This document shows, in pieces, positions 45,504 through 55,622 of a stretch of 64,000 nucleotides of DNA. A program made the translations under genes and the position numbers. Positions within the stretch are counted from its first letter, which is position 1; every line of letters starts with the position of its first letter. Location: the NCBI GenBank assembly GCA_041674625.1, contig JBAYVI010000003.1, forward strand, positions 8,167-72,166, read 5' to 3'. This DNA comes from BRH-c32 sp041674625. GTDB lineage: Bacteria; Bacteroidota; Ignavibacteria; Ignavibacteriales; Melioribacteraceae. The notes under the pieces were generated by a model. The model was not told the origin of the DNA, ran no database searches, and saw only the letters and a program-made list of their open reading frames with translations.

Positions 45504-47208
45504 GTATCCGAATATCCTTCAATCTTAATTGAGGAAATTGTTTTCCATCTTTACTGATTGTTTCCAAAGTATATACAATATCAAGCAAGTCGCGGTCTTT
45601 TTCAATAAATTCAATAAAATCACCGAGATTAAAACCGATTGAATCAAAAACCTTATCTCCACCATTTTGTTTAAATGTTGCAATAAGATGATTAGTGCCA
45701 ACTATACGAGGTTGATAAACTAATGAAACACCTTCGCTAAGGAAAACGGGTTTACTATTGCCTGGACCGAATGGCGAAAATTGATTTAAGATTCTAAAAA
45801 ATTTAGGAGTAATTTCGGAAAATACAAGTTTAGCGTCAATAGAAATTTCCGGTATCACATCCTTTTGAGTCATACATTTTTTTAGAGCAATATTAAACTC
45901 TGATTTGAATATATCTATCTTGTCAATTTCAACAGCAAGTCCGGCAGCAGCTTCATGCCCGCCAAATTGAAGAAGAAGATGTTCGCAAGCTTGAAGTGCC
46001 TCATAGATATTGAATCCGGGAATACTTCGTGCCGATCCTTTTGCTACCCCATCGATAGTTGTAAGCATCACAGAGGGGCGGTGATATCTTTCGACCAAGC
46101 GGGAAGCAACAATACCAATCACACCGGGATGCCAATCGCCACTATGAAGTACAATTCCGAGATCAGCAGCAAGATCATGTTCGTCTTCCACTAATTTAAG
46201 AGCTTCGCCAAAAGTTTTTTCATCTATTTTTCTGCGAGCCGAATTTTCTCCTTCAAGAACAGAAGCTAATTCAATTGCACGTTTCGGATCGGTGGTGGTA
46301 AATAATTCGACTGCTCTATTAGCATCTCCAAGTCTTCCCACAGCATTTATGCGAGGGGCAATTGTAAAGACTATCTGACCGGCGGATAAATTCCCCGGTT
46401 CAATCTTCGCAGATTTTAGAAGAGCCAAAATTCCGGGACGTGGATTTGCATTAATTAAATCAAGCCCTTCACGCACTAAAGTTCTATTCTCATCAAGAAG
46501 AGGAACTATATCTGCCGCTCCTGCTAATGCCACGAGGTCGAGATATTTTAGTGGGAGTGATTTCTTGCCAATACGAGCACCGACAGCTCTCGCTAATTTA
46601 AATGCTACACCTGCACCTGAAAGATGTTTGAATGGGTAGTTACAGCCCGGTTTAATCGGGTCTAATATCGCATGAGCAGGTGGCAGAACATCTTTTGCTT
46701 GATGGTGATCGCATACAACTGTATCGATACCGAGTGTATTTCCATATTCAATTTCATCAACAGCCGTAATGCCGCAATCAACCGAGATAATTAAAGAGGT
46801 GTTTTTCTCCTTAATTATATCAATGCTCATTTTGGAGATACCATAACCTTCTGTAATTCGATTTGGTATATAAGTAAATACATCGGCTCCGAGTTCTTTA
46901 AGAAATAGATACATTAATGCAGCAGAACAAGTACCATCAACATCATAATCACCATACACACAAATTTTTTCATTATCGGTAAGAGCTTTCAAAACGCGGG
47001 CGGAGGCTATTGCCATTCCATCCATTAGATATGGATCGTGCAATAGATCCAATGAAGGACGGAAATAGGATTTTGCTTCAAAGAAATTCGTAACCCCTCT
47101 TTGTATTAAAAGAGCGGCAAGCGAATTGGAAATATTCAAACTATCGGCTAAAGCCAATACCGATTTTTCATCGGGAATATCTTTTATTCTCCAGCGGGTT
47201 TTTTGCAT
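45484..47208 (-). CDS. recJ: single-stranded-DNA exonuclease RecJ
   Basis: 574 aa from ATG 47208 (MQKTRWRIKD); an in-frame start 13 codons upstream would lie inside the RNase P RNA and is rejected. DHH catalytic motifs: CVYGDYDVDGTCSAALMYLF, IISVDCGIT, CDHHQAKDVLPP, the GAGVAFKLARA region and the DHHA1 domain with GWHPGVIGIVASRL-like and FGGHEAAAG sequences, then an OB domain. 5'-3' exonuclease in RecF recombination and mismatch repair. Starts 30 nt beyond the 3' end of rnpB. Confidence 0.94.
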   Translation of the reverse strand: MQKTRWRIKDIPDEKSVLALADSLNISNSLAALLIQRGVTNFFEAKSYFRPSLDLLHDPYLMDGMAIASARVLKALTDNEKICVYGDYDVDGTCSAALMYLFLKELGADVFTYIPNRITEGYGISKMSIDIIKEKNTSLIISVDCGITAVDEIEYGNTLGIDTVVCDHHQAKDVLPPAHAILDPIKPGCNYPFKHLSGAGVAFKLARAVGARIGKKSLPLKYLDLVALAGAADIVPLLDENRTLVREGLDLINANPRPGILALLKSAKIEPGNLSAGQIVFTIAPRINAVGRLGDANRAVELFTTTDPKRAIELASVLEGENSARRKIDEKTFGEALKLVEDEHDLAADLGIVLHSGDWHPGVIGIVASRLVERYHRPSVMLTTIDGVAKGSARSIPGFNIYEALQACEHLLLQFGGHEAAAGLAVEIDKIDIFKSEFNIALKKCMTQKDVIPEISIDAKLVFSEITPKFFRILNQFSPFGPGNSKPVFLSEGVSLVYQPRIVGTNHLIATFKQNGGDKVFDSIGFNLGDFIEFIEKDRDLLDIVYTLETISKDGKQFPQLRLKDIRIHENNRN

Positions 47209-47237
47209 TTCTATTTTCCGCAGTAAAGAATAAGAAC

Positions 47238-47709
47238 GTCCAAGCAAATAAGCCGAATTCTGTTACCTTCATTTAAGAAGGCGGCAATTATTTATCTTGT
47301 CGCATTATTACTAATACGATCTAAGCGATCTACCCAAAGAGACAACAAAGCGAACCACTTTGTTTTTTGCAAAAAGCAAAAAAGCTCTTCTTACATGACC
47401 TTGCTCCAGTGTGTGGTTTACCTTGATCCTTCCTAAAAAGGACTCCCAAAGGGACCTCTCCCGTTACCGAGAAAGCGGTAGGCTCTTACCCTGCCTTTTC
47501 ACCCTTACCATTAGATTATCAATGAACAGATACCATTGGTATCCTATCACGGCTCTCTTAATTTGGCGGTATTTTCTGTGGCACTTTCCGTAACTTTAGA
47601 AACCGAAGTTTCTTAGTTCCCGGGTATTACCCGGCACCTTGTTCTGTGGAGTTCGGACTTTCCTCTACTCAATCAGTCTCCCGTTGAATAGCAATTGCCT
47701 TGCTTGGAC
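47238..47709 (-). ncRNA. rnpB: RNase P RNA (bacterial A-type)
   Basis: Read on the minus strand, the 5' part has GAGGAAAGTCCGAACTCC, the middle AAGGCAGGGTAAGAG (the CR-II/III region), and the 3' part ACAGAATTCGGCTTAT, all conserved in bacterial RNase P RNA. The ends are fixed by a 10-bp P1 stem: GTCCAAGCAA at the 5' end and TTGCTTGGAC at the 3' end. Length is about 472 nt, longer than the usual 350-400, partly through an extended hairpin around 47340-47390. Processes tRNA 5' ends with RnpA. Confidence 0.95.
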
Positions 47710-47765
47710 CATCTTGTTCTTATACTTATTTTATTTATTATTCATTAATTATTAATGAAATGAAT

Positions 47766-47794
47766 ATAATAAAAAAAAGTAGTTCTTGCATCAA
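47766..47794 (-). promoter_or_regulatory. candidate promoter for rnpB
   Basis: On the minus strand TTGATG (47794-47789), 17-nt spacer, TATTAT (47771-47766). This would give a start about 50 nt upstream of the P1 stem, so a short leader would be processed away. The gap down to rnpB is otherwise featureless. Confidence 0.35.
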
Positions 47795-47838
47795 AAAAAG
47801 ATATGACCTATTACTTGGGGTTTTGCTAAAAATGGCGA

Positions 47839-48912
47839 TTAATTGCTCATTAATTCTCGGATAAGACGAAGATTGGGTGATTTTGAGCCGGTAAGTGTGA
47901 TTTTGAGAATGGCTGTTAATGGTACTGATAGAAGCATTCCCACTACTCCCCAAATATAACCCCATACAATTAATGAAATTAATATTACAATCGGATTAAT
48001 TCCAAGGCTGCTTCCAAACACCTTCGGTTCTACAATATTACCTATTATATTTTGAATTATTATCATTATTCCAAGTATAAGAAGTGTATATCCGAATGAA
48101 TCGAATTGTATTAAAGACATCAGCGCGGGGAAAAGCACTGCAATGATTGAACCAAAATTTGGTATGAAATTTAGAAACACGGTAAGTAATGCCCAGATAA
48201 AAAAGAATTTTACATTAAATAAATATAGAACAGTACCTATTATTGTTCCGGTAAGTAGGCTAATCAAGAATTTTGTAAGAATATATTTTTGAACTTGTTG
48301 GACAATATGATTGAATGTATCTTTAATATTGAATGCTTCCGTAGGATTTTCTTCTTTTTTTTCAAGGTCTTTTTCTTCAAATCGATTTTTAATTGCCTCA
48401 TAGATTTTATCATGCCCGCTGCTGATAAAAATAAAAAAGAAGAGTACCAAAGCCACGGTAGATATAAAGGAGAGAGTCGTACTAAAAAACCCTTCAGCAA
48501 TAGCAGAAACATCTAACATGCTAAACAATTGGTCTATTTGAAAGTCGGTATAAGCTTTATCTTGAACTCCAAGTGAAATTGCAGCGGTACTTACAATGTG
48601 GTTTAACTTTGTTATATATAATGGCAATTCTTGATTAATTTGAGACGCAGAACCAAGCACGAGGCGGGACAAGCCCCAAATAACCAATGCCATTAAAACT
48701 ACATCAAGAATTATTGTTACTGCTTGTGGAATTTTTTTCTTTTCAAAATAAACATTAACGGGATGGAAAATAAAAAACAAAAAATACGCAATTACAAAGG
48801 GAATAAAGAGCGCCTGCAATTCTTTAAGAACCGCAAGAATTGCGATAATTCCAATAACCGAAACGAAGAATTTTACAACGCTATCGAAGTTTTGTCTTTC
48901 CATACAGCTCAT
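47839..48912 (-). CDS. AI-2E/PerM-family transporter
   Basis: 357 aa with seven to eight hydrophobic segments: N-terminal pairs (FFVSVIGIIAILAVL), a charged central region (about 165-200) rich in E/K, and C-terminal helices with NIIGNIVEPKVFGSSLGINP and VGMLLSVPLTAIL, a family signature. Members export small molecules (AI-2 in TqsA) or drive Na+/H+ exchange; which applies here is unclear. Starts 48912 or 48903 (MERQ) are both possible; the latter has GAG 4 nt upstream. A single gene. Confidence 0.88.
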   Translation of the reverse strand: MSCMERQNFDSVVKFFVSVIGIIAILAVLKELQALFIPFVIAYFLFFIFHPVNVYFEKKKIPQAVTIILDVVLMALVIWGLSRLVLGSASQINQELPLYITKLNHIVSTAAISLGVQDKAYTDFQIDQLFSMLDVSAIAEGFFSTTLSFISTVALVLFFFIFISSGHDKIYEAIKNRFEEKDLEKKEENPTEAFNIKDTFNHIVQQVQKYILTKFLISLLTGTIIGTVLYLFNVKFFFIWALLTVFLNFIPNFGSIIAVLFPALMSLIQFDSFGYTLLILGIMIIIQNIIGNIVEPKVFGSSLGINPIVILISLIVWGYIWGVVGMLLSVPLTAILKITLTGSKSPNLRLIRELMSN

Positions 48913-49115
48913 TTTTAATAAATAAAATATATGAAATTATTCTTCCAATTATAAATCTAAAAAGTAGTTAGTATAAATAGAATTGAGTCAAATATTCTGA
49001 ATTTATCTAGTTTGGCAGGTTATTTGCTACCAAATAACAAATATGTAAGAATAATCGGTAATAAATTTCGATTATTGCATTATTTTAGTAATACACTATT
49101 GATAAGGTATTGATA

Positions 49116-51668
49116 TTGAGTCATCTATCTAAATTAAATTCTCCATTCAGAAGATTTTACCTGGTAATTTTTTCCTTTGGTGTAATTTTGGCTATTGCCT
49201 TTGCAGTAAGCCTATTTATGGGAGTGCGCTTAAATAATAACTACTCTGCCCTTTTCGATGCCAGTATCGAAATGAAAATGAATCTCGCTCAATCAAAAAT
49301 GCTATTATTGAATAATATTGGGACAAAAGATGAAGAATCTGTAAAACAAGCATGGGAGCATCTTGAATTAGTAAATTTTTATAATGAAAAACTTACAAAA
49401 GAGAAAAACTCATTAGACTTAATCTTTAATATTTCTGGCAATGAATCAATTAAAAAAGATACCGAAAAATTACAATCGCTTTTAGTTCGGTTCCGATCAC
49501 TTTCTAATTCAATTAGTGAAGCAGAAAGCAGAAATATTTCTCTAAAGAAAGAATGGAACGAAGTTTATTCGGATATATCGAGATTATCTGATAGAATAGA
49601 TAACCGACTAAAGAGCATTTTAAAAAGTGAATCTACAATATTTTCTAATATTCAACTTGGTTTAATGATCGGGAGTTTATCATTAACTTTTATTGCAATC
49701 TTTGTTTTCTTCAAATATGAAAGACAGAAAAATTTATATGATAGAGATATAAATACGGCAAAAGAGGATTTAAAAAAGAAAACGATCGAGAAAAAAAGAA
49801 CTGAGACTGCATTAATCGAAAGTGAAAGAAAATTAAGTACTCTAATAGGTAATCTCCCCGGGATAGTTTATCGATGTGCGAATGACCCAAATTATAGGAT
49901 GGAATATATTAGCGAAGGATGTCATAGAATAACAGGGTATAAAGCTGAAGAACTTATAGATAACCGCGTAATATCGTATGGCGATTTAATCCACTCCGAT
50001 GATAAAGCTCGAGTCTGGCATACAATTCAAAATGCAGTAGAATCACGTAAACCATATCAATTGATGTATAGAATAAAAACTTTGAAGGGTTTTGAAAAAT
50101 GGGTTTATGAACAAGGAATGGGAATTTTTTCCGCAAATGATGATCTTATCGCTTTAGAAGGATTTATAACTGATATCACCGAACAAAAAACAATTCAAGA
50201 TCAACTTGCGCTTCAAAGTACAGCTTTAGAAGTAGCTGATAATGCAATAGTTATTACTGATAAAGATGGTATGATTCAGTGGATTAATAGTGCGTTTACC
50301 AAGTTAACGGGTTTTACATCAAAAGAAGCATTGGCGAAAAAGACGAATATCCTCAAATCGGGAATGCAAAAAAATGATTATTACGATTTAATGTGGAGCA
50401 CTATTTTAGCAGGTGAAACTTGGAAAGGGGAAATTAGAAATAGGAAAAGAGATGGTTCTTATTACGATGAAGAAATGGTGATAACTCCTGTAAAAAACAG
50501 TGAAGGAATCATTCTTAATTTTGTAGCAATTAAACAAGATATTACTCAACGGAAATCCGCAGAAAAAGCACTGATGGAAAGCGAAACTCGCTTTAGAAGT
50601 CTATACGAAAATTCAGCACTTGGTATTTATAAAACAAATACTTCCGGCGAAATAACAATGGCTAATAAAGCATTAATTACTATGCTTGGATTTCAGTCAT
50701 TTGATGAATTAGCTCAAAATAAGACATATAGTTTTTATCTTGATATTACTGCAAAAGAAAAATTTTCTGAATTAATTGAAAAAAATGAAAAAGTAATTGG
50801 TTTTGAGTCAGAATGGCGAAAGAAAAATGGTGAAAGAATTTTCGTAAGAGAAAGCAGCCGCGCAATTAAAAATGATAGAGGTGAAGTTGAATCTTATGAG
50901 GGGTCAATTGAAGATATAACTGAACGCAAGCGGGCTGAACGTGCTATAATTGATGCTAAAATTAGAGCCGAGAAATCTGATAAATTAAAAACCGAGTTTT
51001 TATCGCAAATATCACATGAAATAAGAACTCCTCTAAATGTAATTGTTAATTCATCTACTTTCCTAAAGGAAGAATTAGGAGCCGATTTAAGTGATGATAA
51101 TGTTACGATTGTGGATGCAATATTAGAAGAAAGTGGCAGGATAATGCGTACTGTTGAATTAGTACTTGATATGAGTGAGCTTACTACCGATACTTATAGC
51201 TATAAAGAAGAAATATTCGATCTTAAAAACGATATTGTTCAGAAATTATTTGATGAATTTATCCCGCTTGCAAATAAGAAAAATCTACTCTTTTCTTTGG
51301 AAAGTAAATGTAAATCGACTGTAATTGCCGGAGATAATTATTCTTTAAGTCGAGTATTTATGCACCTAATAGAAAACGCAATTAAATTTACAGAAAAAGG
51401 AAGAGTTCAGATAATTATTGAAGATATTAGCACTGATTCGTTTTTTGTTCAAATAGCGGATACTGGAATTGGTATGTCTACTGAATTTATGCAGAAACTA
51501 TTCACACCATTTTTGAAAGAAGAAGTGGGATATACAAGAAGGTATGAAGGAAATGGACTCGGATTATCCCTTGTAAAAAAATATTGTGATCTCAATAATG
51601 CTACAATCAAAGCGCATAGCGTAAAAGATAAAGGTTCGGTTTTCCGCATAGTGTTTCAGCGACATTAA
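49116..51668 (+). CDS. membrane sensor histidine kinase with three PAS domains
   Basis: 850 aa from TTG 49116; AAGG is 8 nt upstream, and a TTG two codons earlier is too close to it. Two membrane segments (about 13-33 and 190-208) frame an extracytoplasmic helical sensor. Then three PAS folds with PAC ends (DITEQKTI, DITQRKSAEK, DITERKRAERA) at about 240-610, HisKA with SHEIRTPLN (phosphoacceptor H634), and HATPase_c (NAIKFTEKGRV, DTGIGM, GNGLGLSLV). No receiver or regulator is adjacent, so the partner is unlinked. Confidence 0.92.
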   Translation: MSHLSKLNSPFRRFYLVIFSFGVILAIAFAVSLFMGVRLNNNYSALFDASIEMKMNLAQSKMLLLNNIGTKDEESVKQAWEHLELVNFYNEKLTKEKNSLDLIFNISGNESIKKDTEKLQSLLVRFRSLSNSISEAESRNISLKKEWNEVYSDISRLSDRIDNRLKSILKSESTIFSNIQLGLMIGSLSLTFIAIFVFFKYERQKNLYDRDINTAKEDLKKKTIEKKRTETALIESERKLSTLIGNLPGIVYRCANDPNYRMEYISEGCHRITGYKAEELIDNRVISYGDLIHSDDKARVWHTIQNAVESRKPYQLMYRIKTLKGFEKWVYEQGMGIFSANDDLIALEGFITDITEQKTIQDQLALQSTALEVADNAIVITDKDGMIQWINSAFTKLTGFTSKEALAKKTNILKSGMQKNDYYDLMWSTILAGETWKGEIRNRKRDGSYYDEEMVITPVKNSEGIILNFVAIKQDITQRKSAEKALMESETRFRSLYENSALGIYKTNTSGEITMANKALITMLGFQSFDELAQNKTYSFYLDITAKEKFSELIEKNEKVIGFESEWRKKNGERIFVRESSRAIKNDRGEVESYEGSIEDITERKRAERAIIDAKIRAEKSDKLKTEFLSQISHEIRTPLNVIVNSSTFLKEELGADLSDDNVTIVDAILEESGRIMRTVELVLDMSELTTDTYSYKEEIFDLKNDIVQKLFDEFIPLANKKNLLFSLESKCKSTVIAGDNYSLSRVFMHLIENAIKFTEKGRVQIIIEDISTDSFFVQIADTGIGMSTEFMQKLFTPFLKEEVGYTRRYEGNGLGLSLVKKYCDLNNATIKAHSVKDKGSVFRIVFQRH

Positions 51669-51688
51669 ATGGATTAAGAATATTTAAA

Positions 51689-52567
51689 TTATGCTTTAGG
51701 TGGTATAATAATCCCATGCTTTATTAATGATTGTATGGCCCCTTTTACTATAAATTGATAAATCCAAAAATTGTATTCTTTGAAAGATGTCGTCTTTTTC
51801 AAATTTGATTTTAAATAACTTTCCAAGAATAGTCCTCTTTTTATATTTAAGTAATTAGATAAATCATTTTTGATTACGTCTGCTATATTATGGTAAACAT
51901 TTCCATCTTGTATTAAGTCTTTATTTATAAATAGTTCAAACGGATTTTTACATATCGATGAATCGCCTTCAATTAGCGAGATATACAGATGTCTTCCTTC
52001 TCTTTCAGGTGCTCTACTTTTTATAAAATTTTCTTTAATGTTTTTTATCTGCCATCGATTTAATAGCACTTCTGAAAAAAGGAAACTCCTAAGATTATAA
52101 TTAATAGGAGAATAGGAAGGAAACTTAGCCATCTCTCCTTCAAGGATCTTTAATCTATCTATTATTATTAACGCAATATCTTCACCGATAGGTTCTGAAA
52201 GTTTTCTTATCTCTTTAATTTCGTTAGAATCTATTATTGGAAATGAAGGGATGAATATTTTTGTATCTATTTTTTTGATTAACCCATCTCCAAAGAGCGA
52301 ATTGATTAGATCATCATATTGAATTGAAGATATTTTTAAGAGTTTTATAATTTGGAGTTTATCATAACCTTTATTGAGAAGTAAAAGAAAGTCTTTTGAA
52401 TTTGCCTCTTTAAAAGAAAATAAAGAATCAGAATTAACTTCATCAAAATGATAATTCAAGAAATATTCAGGCCCGGATAAAGGATTCACTTCTTTTTTAC
52501 TACACGAAACTGAAAAAAGAAAGAATGCAATAATTAAGGCGATATTTTTAATTAAAGATATTTTCAT
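51689..52567 (-). CDS. lipoprotein of unknown function
   Basis: 292 aa with lipobox FSVSCSKK. The mature protein is helical with many Leu/Ile/Lys, including LLKISSIQYDDLINSLFGDGLI, which resembles a winged-helix-like segment but lies in an exported protein. No conserved catalytic motif or family was recognised. Convergent with the PAS kinase gene, 21 nt apart. Confidence 0.6.
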   Translation of the reverse strand: MKISLIKNIALIIAFFLFSVSCSKKEVNPLSGPEYFLNYHFDEVNSDSLFSFKEANSKDFLLLLNKGYDKLQIIKLLKISSIQYDDLINSLFGDGLIKKIDTKIFIPSFPIIDSNEIKEIRKLSEPIGEDIALIIIDRLKILEGEMAKFPSYSPINYNLRSFLFSEVLLNRWQIKNIKENFIKSRAPEREGRHLYISLIEGDSSICKNPFELFINKDLIQDGNVYHNIADVIKNDLSNYLNIKRGLFLESYLKSNLKKTTSFKEYNFWIYQFIVKGAIQSLIKHGIIIPPKA

Positions 52568-52661
52568 TGTTGAAAAGATAAATCAATTTTGCTTTCCTTT
52601 CAAAATTTAATGAGATGATAAAAATTTTTGCTTAACTTTGACAATTCAATAATTGGATAAA

Positions 52662-53279
52662 ATGAGCAAATTAAAGATATTCATACGGACAACACTTTTC
52701 GGCGGCTTCCTTATTGTGCTACCGATAATAGTATTAATATTTGTATTAAAATGGTTTTACGATTTTCTTACATCATATATCCGTCCGATTACAAACCTAC
52801 TAATAGAAACGACAAAAATAGAAACAATGGTAGCTTCTATTATCGCTATTGCTATAATGCTTATAATATTTTTTATTGTTGGTTTAGTTGTTCAAACAAA
52901 AATTGGAAAAATATTTTTTGAATTTATGGAAGAACGTTTTCTTAAGAGAGTACCCTTATATAAAATAATTAAGGAAACAGTAATACAGTTATTCGGTGGC
53001 GAGAAGATACTTTTTAAAGGGGTTGCCTTAGTAAGACCTTTCGGTAATAATACATTAATCACTGCATTCATAACAGATCAAATTGATGATTACTATACAG
53101 TATTCGTACCTTCTGCACCTGCACCCACAGGAGGTTATATTTACCATATTCATGAAGACAACGTTACAATTATAGACTATCCGGTTGAAGAAGCAATGAG
53201 AACAGTCTTAAGTCTCGGTGCAGGTTCAAAAGTATTATTAAATCAAAAAATAAAAATTAATCCCTCTGAAAAAAAATGA
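52662..53279 (+). CDS. DUF502-family membrane protein
   Basis: 205 aa from ATG 52662, preferred over a TTG three codons earlier. Two or three hydrophobic helices (FGGFLIVLPIIVLIFVLKW, MVASIIAIAIMLIIFFIVGL), then the soluble domain with the family pattern VPLYKIIKETVIQLFG and FVPSAPAPTGGY. DUF502 proteins are inner-membrane proteins of unknown function. Its stop overlaps the GH5 start by 4 nt. Confidence 0.88.
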   Translation: MSKLKIFIRTTLFGGFLIVLPIIVLIFVLKWFYDFLTSYIRPITNLLIETTKIETMVASIIAIAIMLIIFFIVGLVVQTKIGKIFFEFMEERFLKRVPLYKIIKETVIQLFGGEKILFKGVALVRPFGNNTLITAFITDQIDDYYTVFVPSAPAPTGGYIYHIHEDNVTIIDYPVEEAMRTVLSLGAGSKVLLNQKIKINPSEKK

Positions 53280-54325
53280 TAAGAATAAAGTTTATACCTC
53301 TACTATTATTGATTATAATTACAATTGTCGGCTGTAATAATTCGGATGATCCTGTTTCATCGGCACCAACAGAAGTTGGAGATGATTATGTCTTCAGCCA
53401 GAATGAACTTCTCGGAAGGGGTGTAAATATTGGGAATGCTCTTGAAGCGCCAACCGAAGGCGAATGGGGGGTGTTTGTAAAAGAAGAGTATTTTGCTTTA
53501 ATAAAATATGCGGGATTTAATTCTGTCCGCGTTCCGATCAAATGGTCTGCTCATGCACTTAAATCATCACCATATACTATCGATGTAAATTTCTTTTCAC
53601 GAATAGATTGGGTAATTAATCAGGCAATTAAATACAACTTGGCAATAATTATCAATATTCATCATTACGATGAAATAATGGTAACTCCTGCAGCCGAAAA
53701 AGAACGTTTCCTAAAACTTTGGGAACAAATAGCTGAACGTTATAAGAGCCAAACAAACAAGGTTTTCTTTGAAATATTAAATGAACCGAATAGTGCAATG
53801 ACTGCACAGTTGTGGGATCAGTATTATAAAGAAGCATTAACTATAATTAGGAAAACTAATCCGATACGAACCGTATTAATCGGTTTATCTAATTGGGGTG
53901 GAGTAAGTGGTTTAAGCGGGCTAACATTACCGGCGAATGAAAATAATGTTATAGTCTCGTTCCATTATTACAATCCATTTGAATTTACACACCAAGGAGC
54001 TGAATGGGTGGATGGAGCTAATGCTTGGTTGGGAAGAAGATGGAATGCCACATCGGCAGAAAAAAATGCTGTCATAAATGATTTCAACATAATGATTAAT
54101 TGGGCAAATGCTAAAAAAGTGCCGCTAAATATTGGTGAATTCGGCTCTTATTCAAAGGCGGATATTGATTCACGAATTAGATGGACTGCGTTTATAGCTT
54201 CTCAGGCAACGGCTTCTAAAATCAGTTTTCATTATTGGGAGTTTTGTTCCGGTTTCGGAATATATGATCTCAATACAAATCAATTCAATGATGGATTATT
54301 AAAAGCACTAATCCCTTCTTCCTAA
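53276..54325 (+). CDS. GH5 endoglucanase-type glycoside hydrolase lipoprotein
   Basis: 349 aa with lipobox VGC (Cys20). GH5 catalytic pair: acid/base E170 in FEILNEPN and nucleophile E288 in NIGEFGSYS, with N-terminal LLGRGVNIGNALEAP and HYYNPFEFTHQG aromatic cleft. The pattern fits cellulase/beta-glucanase-like GH5 members. Translational coupling to a DUF502 gene is an uncommon pairing. It ends 25 nt before the dGTPase start. Together with GH16 it supports glucan breakdown. Confidence 0.93.
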   Translation: MIRIKFIPLLLLIIITIVGCNNSDDPVSSAPTEVGDDYVFSQNELLGRGVNIGNALEAPTEGEWGVFVKEEYFALIKYAGFNSVRVPIKWSAHALKSSPYTIDVNFFSRIDWVINQAIKYNLAIIINIHHYDEIMVTPAAEKERFLKLWEQIAERYKSQTNKVFFEILNEPNSAMTAQLWDQYYKEALTIIRKTNPIRTVLIGLSNWGGVSGLSGLTLPANENNVIVSFHYYNPFEFTHQGAEWVDGANAWLGRRWNATSAEKNAVINDFNIMINWANAKKVPLNIGEFGSYSKADIDSRIRWTAFIASQATASKISFHYWEFCSGFGIYDLNTNQFNDGLLKALIPSS

Positions 54326-54350
54326 AAATAGATAAGGATTGAATGAGAAA

Positions 54351-55622
54351 ATGAAAAATAAATTTTATAATGATTTTGATATCGATAGATTAAAACATAA
54401 TACGAGAATAGACGATTATCGTACTGCTTTTCAGATTGATAGAGATAGAATTATCCATTCATCTGAATTTAGGCGACTTCAAGGGAAGACTCAAGTATTT
54501 CTTCCCGGCGAATTTGATTTTTATAGAACCCGTTTAACGCATTCAATAGAGGTAGCGCAAATAGGAAGATCAATTTGTAATTTCCTTTTGTCCAAAGAAA
54601 CAGGGCTATTTAATGAAGAATATTTTATTGACCCTGATTTAGTAGAGTCGATTTGCCTTGCGCATGATCTTGGTCATCCGCCATTTGGGCATAGCGGCGA
54701 AAGAATTTTAAATAACTTAATGCAGCCATTTGGTGGATTTGAAGGAAATGCCCAAACTTTACGTTCTATTACCGATATATTTTATCGCGAAGACGATCAT
54801 CATAGAAGTATGAATCCTACTCGTGCATTTCTTGACGGCATTCTTAAATACAAAGCACTCCATAAAGATTTTACTAAACCGGAAAATCATTTCTTGTATG
54901 ACGAACAAGCTGAAATAATAAAATATGTTTTTGATAAAAAGGATTATTCAAAGCAATTCAAGAGTCCGGAAGCCCGGAACAATTTTAAGAGTATCGAATG
55001 TCAAATAATGGATTGGGCTGATGATACTGCTTATGCTATTAATGATTTAGTAGATAGTATATCGGGTGGGTTTATAAATATTGCTAAACTTACTAAATGG
55101 GCGGAAAACAATAATGTTATCGGCGAGGACGAAAAAAGTATTAATGATATGGTAGAGTGGATTAAGAAAAGAAAATTCAAGGCAAAATTTGGATATCAAA
55201 TTGGTGAATTTATTCGATCAGTAAAAATTGAAAAAAGAAAAACTTTTCTCGATAAAAAAACAAATAGATATAAATACATTCTTGTTATCGAACCGGAAAT
55301 ATTTAATAAAGTAGAGTTATATAAAAAAATTGCTGTAGATATTGTTTTCAAATCCACTCAACTTCATCAGATGGAGTATAAAGGGAATAAAATGGTGGAG
55401 AGTTTATTCGATGTGTTCCATTCCGGATATATTAAAAATAATCATAAATTTAAGATACTACCGGAGTTCAACGATAAATTAGTTCGCGATGCAAAAAGCA
55501 AGAAAGAAAAAGCTCGTCTTATATGCGATTATATTTCAGGGATGACTGATGCTTATGCAATGAGAACATATAAACGGCTTTTTGATGCCGATTATAGTTC
55601 TCTTGCTGATTTAATTACTTAA
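54351..55622 (+). CDS. dgt: dGTPase-like deoxynucleoside triphosphate triphosphohydrolase
   Basis: 423 aa from ATG 54351. HD-domain with TRLTHSIEVAQIG, the metal motif CLAHDLGHPPFGHSGER, and FRRLQGKTQVFLPGEFDF. Removes triphosphate from dGTP or other dNTPs. A TTG four codons earlier has no spacing from its AAGGA, so the ATG is chosen. The last 8 nt overlap the metallophosphoesterase end on the opposite strand. Confidence 0.9.
   Translation: MKNKFYNDFDIDRLKHNTRIDDYRTAFQIDRDRIIHSSEFRRLQGKTQVFLPGEFDFYRTRLTHSIEVAQIGRSICNFLLSKETGLFNEEYFIDPDLVESICLAHDLGHPPFGHSGERILNNLMQPFGGFEGNAQTLRSITDIFYREDDHHRSMNPTRAFLDGILKYKALHKDFTKPENHFLYDEQAEIIKYVFDKKDYSKQFKSPEARNNFKSIECQIMDWADDTAYAINDLVDSISGGFINIAKLTKWAENNNVIGEDEKSINDMVEWIKKRKFKAKFGYQIGEFIRSVKIEKRKTFLDKKTNRYKYILVIEPEIFNKVELYKKIAVDIVFKSTQLHQMEYKGNKMVESLFDVFHSGYIKNNHKFKILPEFNDKLVRDAKSKKEKARLICDYISGMTDAYAMRTYKRLFDADYSSLADLIT

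Noticed and set aside
47209..47247. Longer recJ start
   Set aside because: It would place the first codons inside the P1 stem of RNase P RNA; MQKTRWRIKD at 47208 fits the family.
48289..48918. Plus-strand ORFs across the AI-2E transporter gene
   Set aside because: Low-complexity antisense shadows (Phe- and Lys/Asn-rich) of the real gene.
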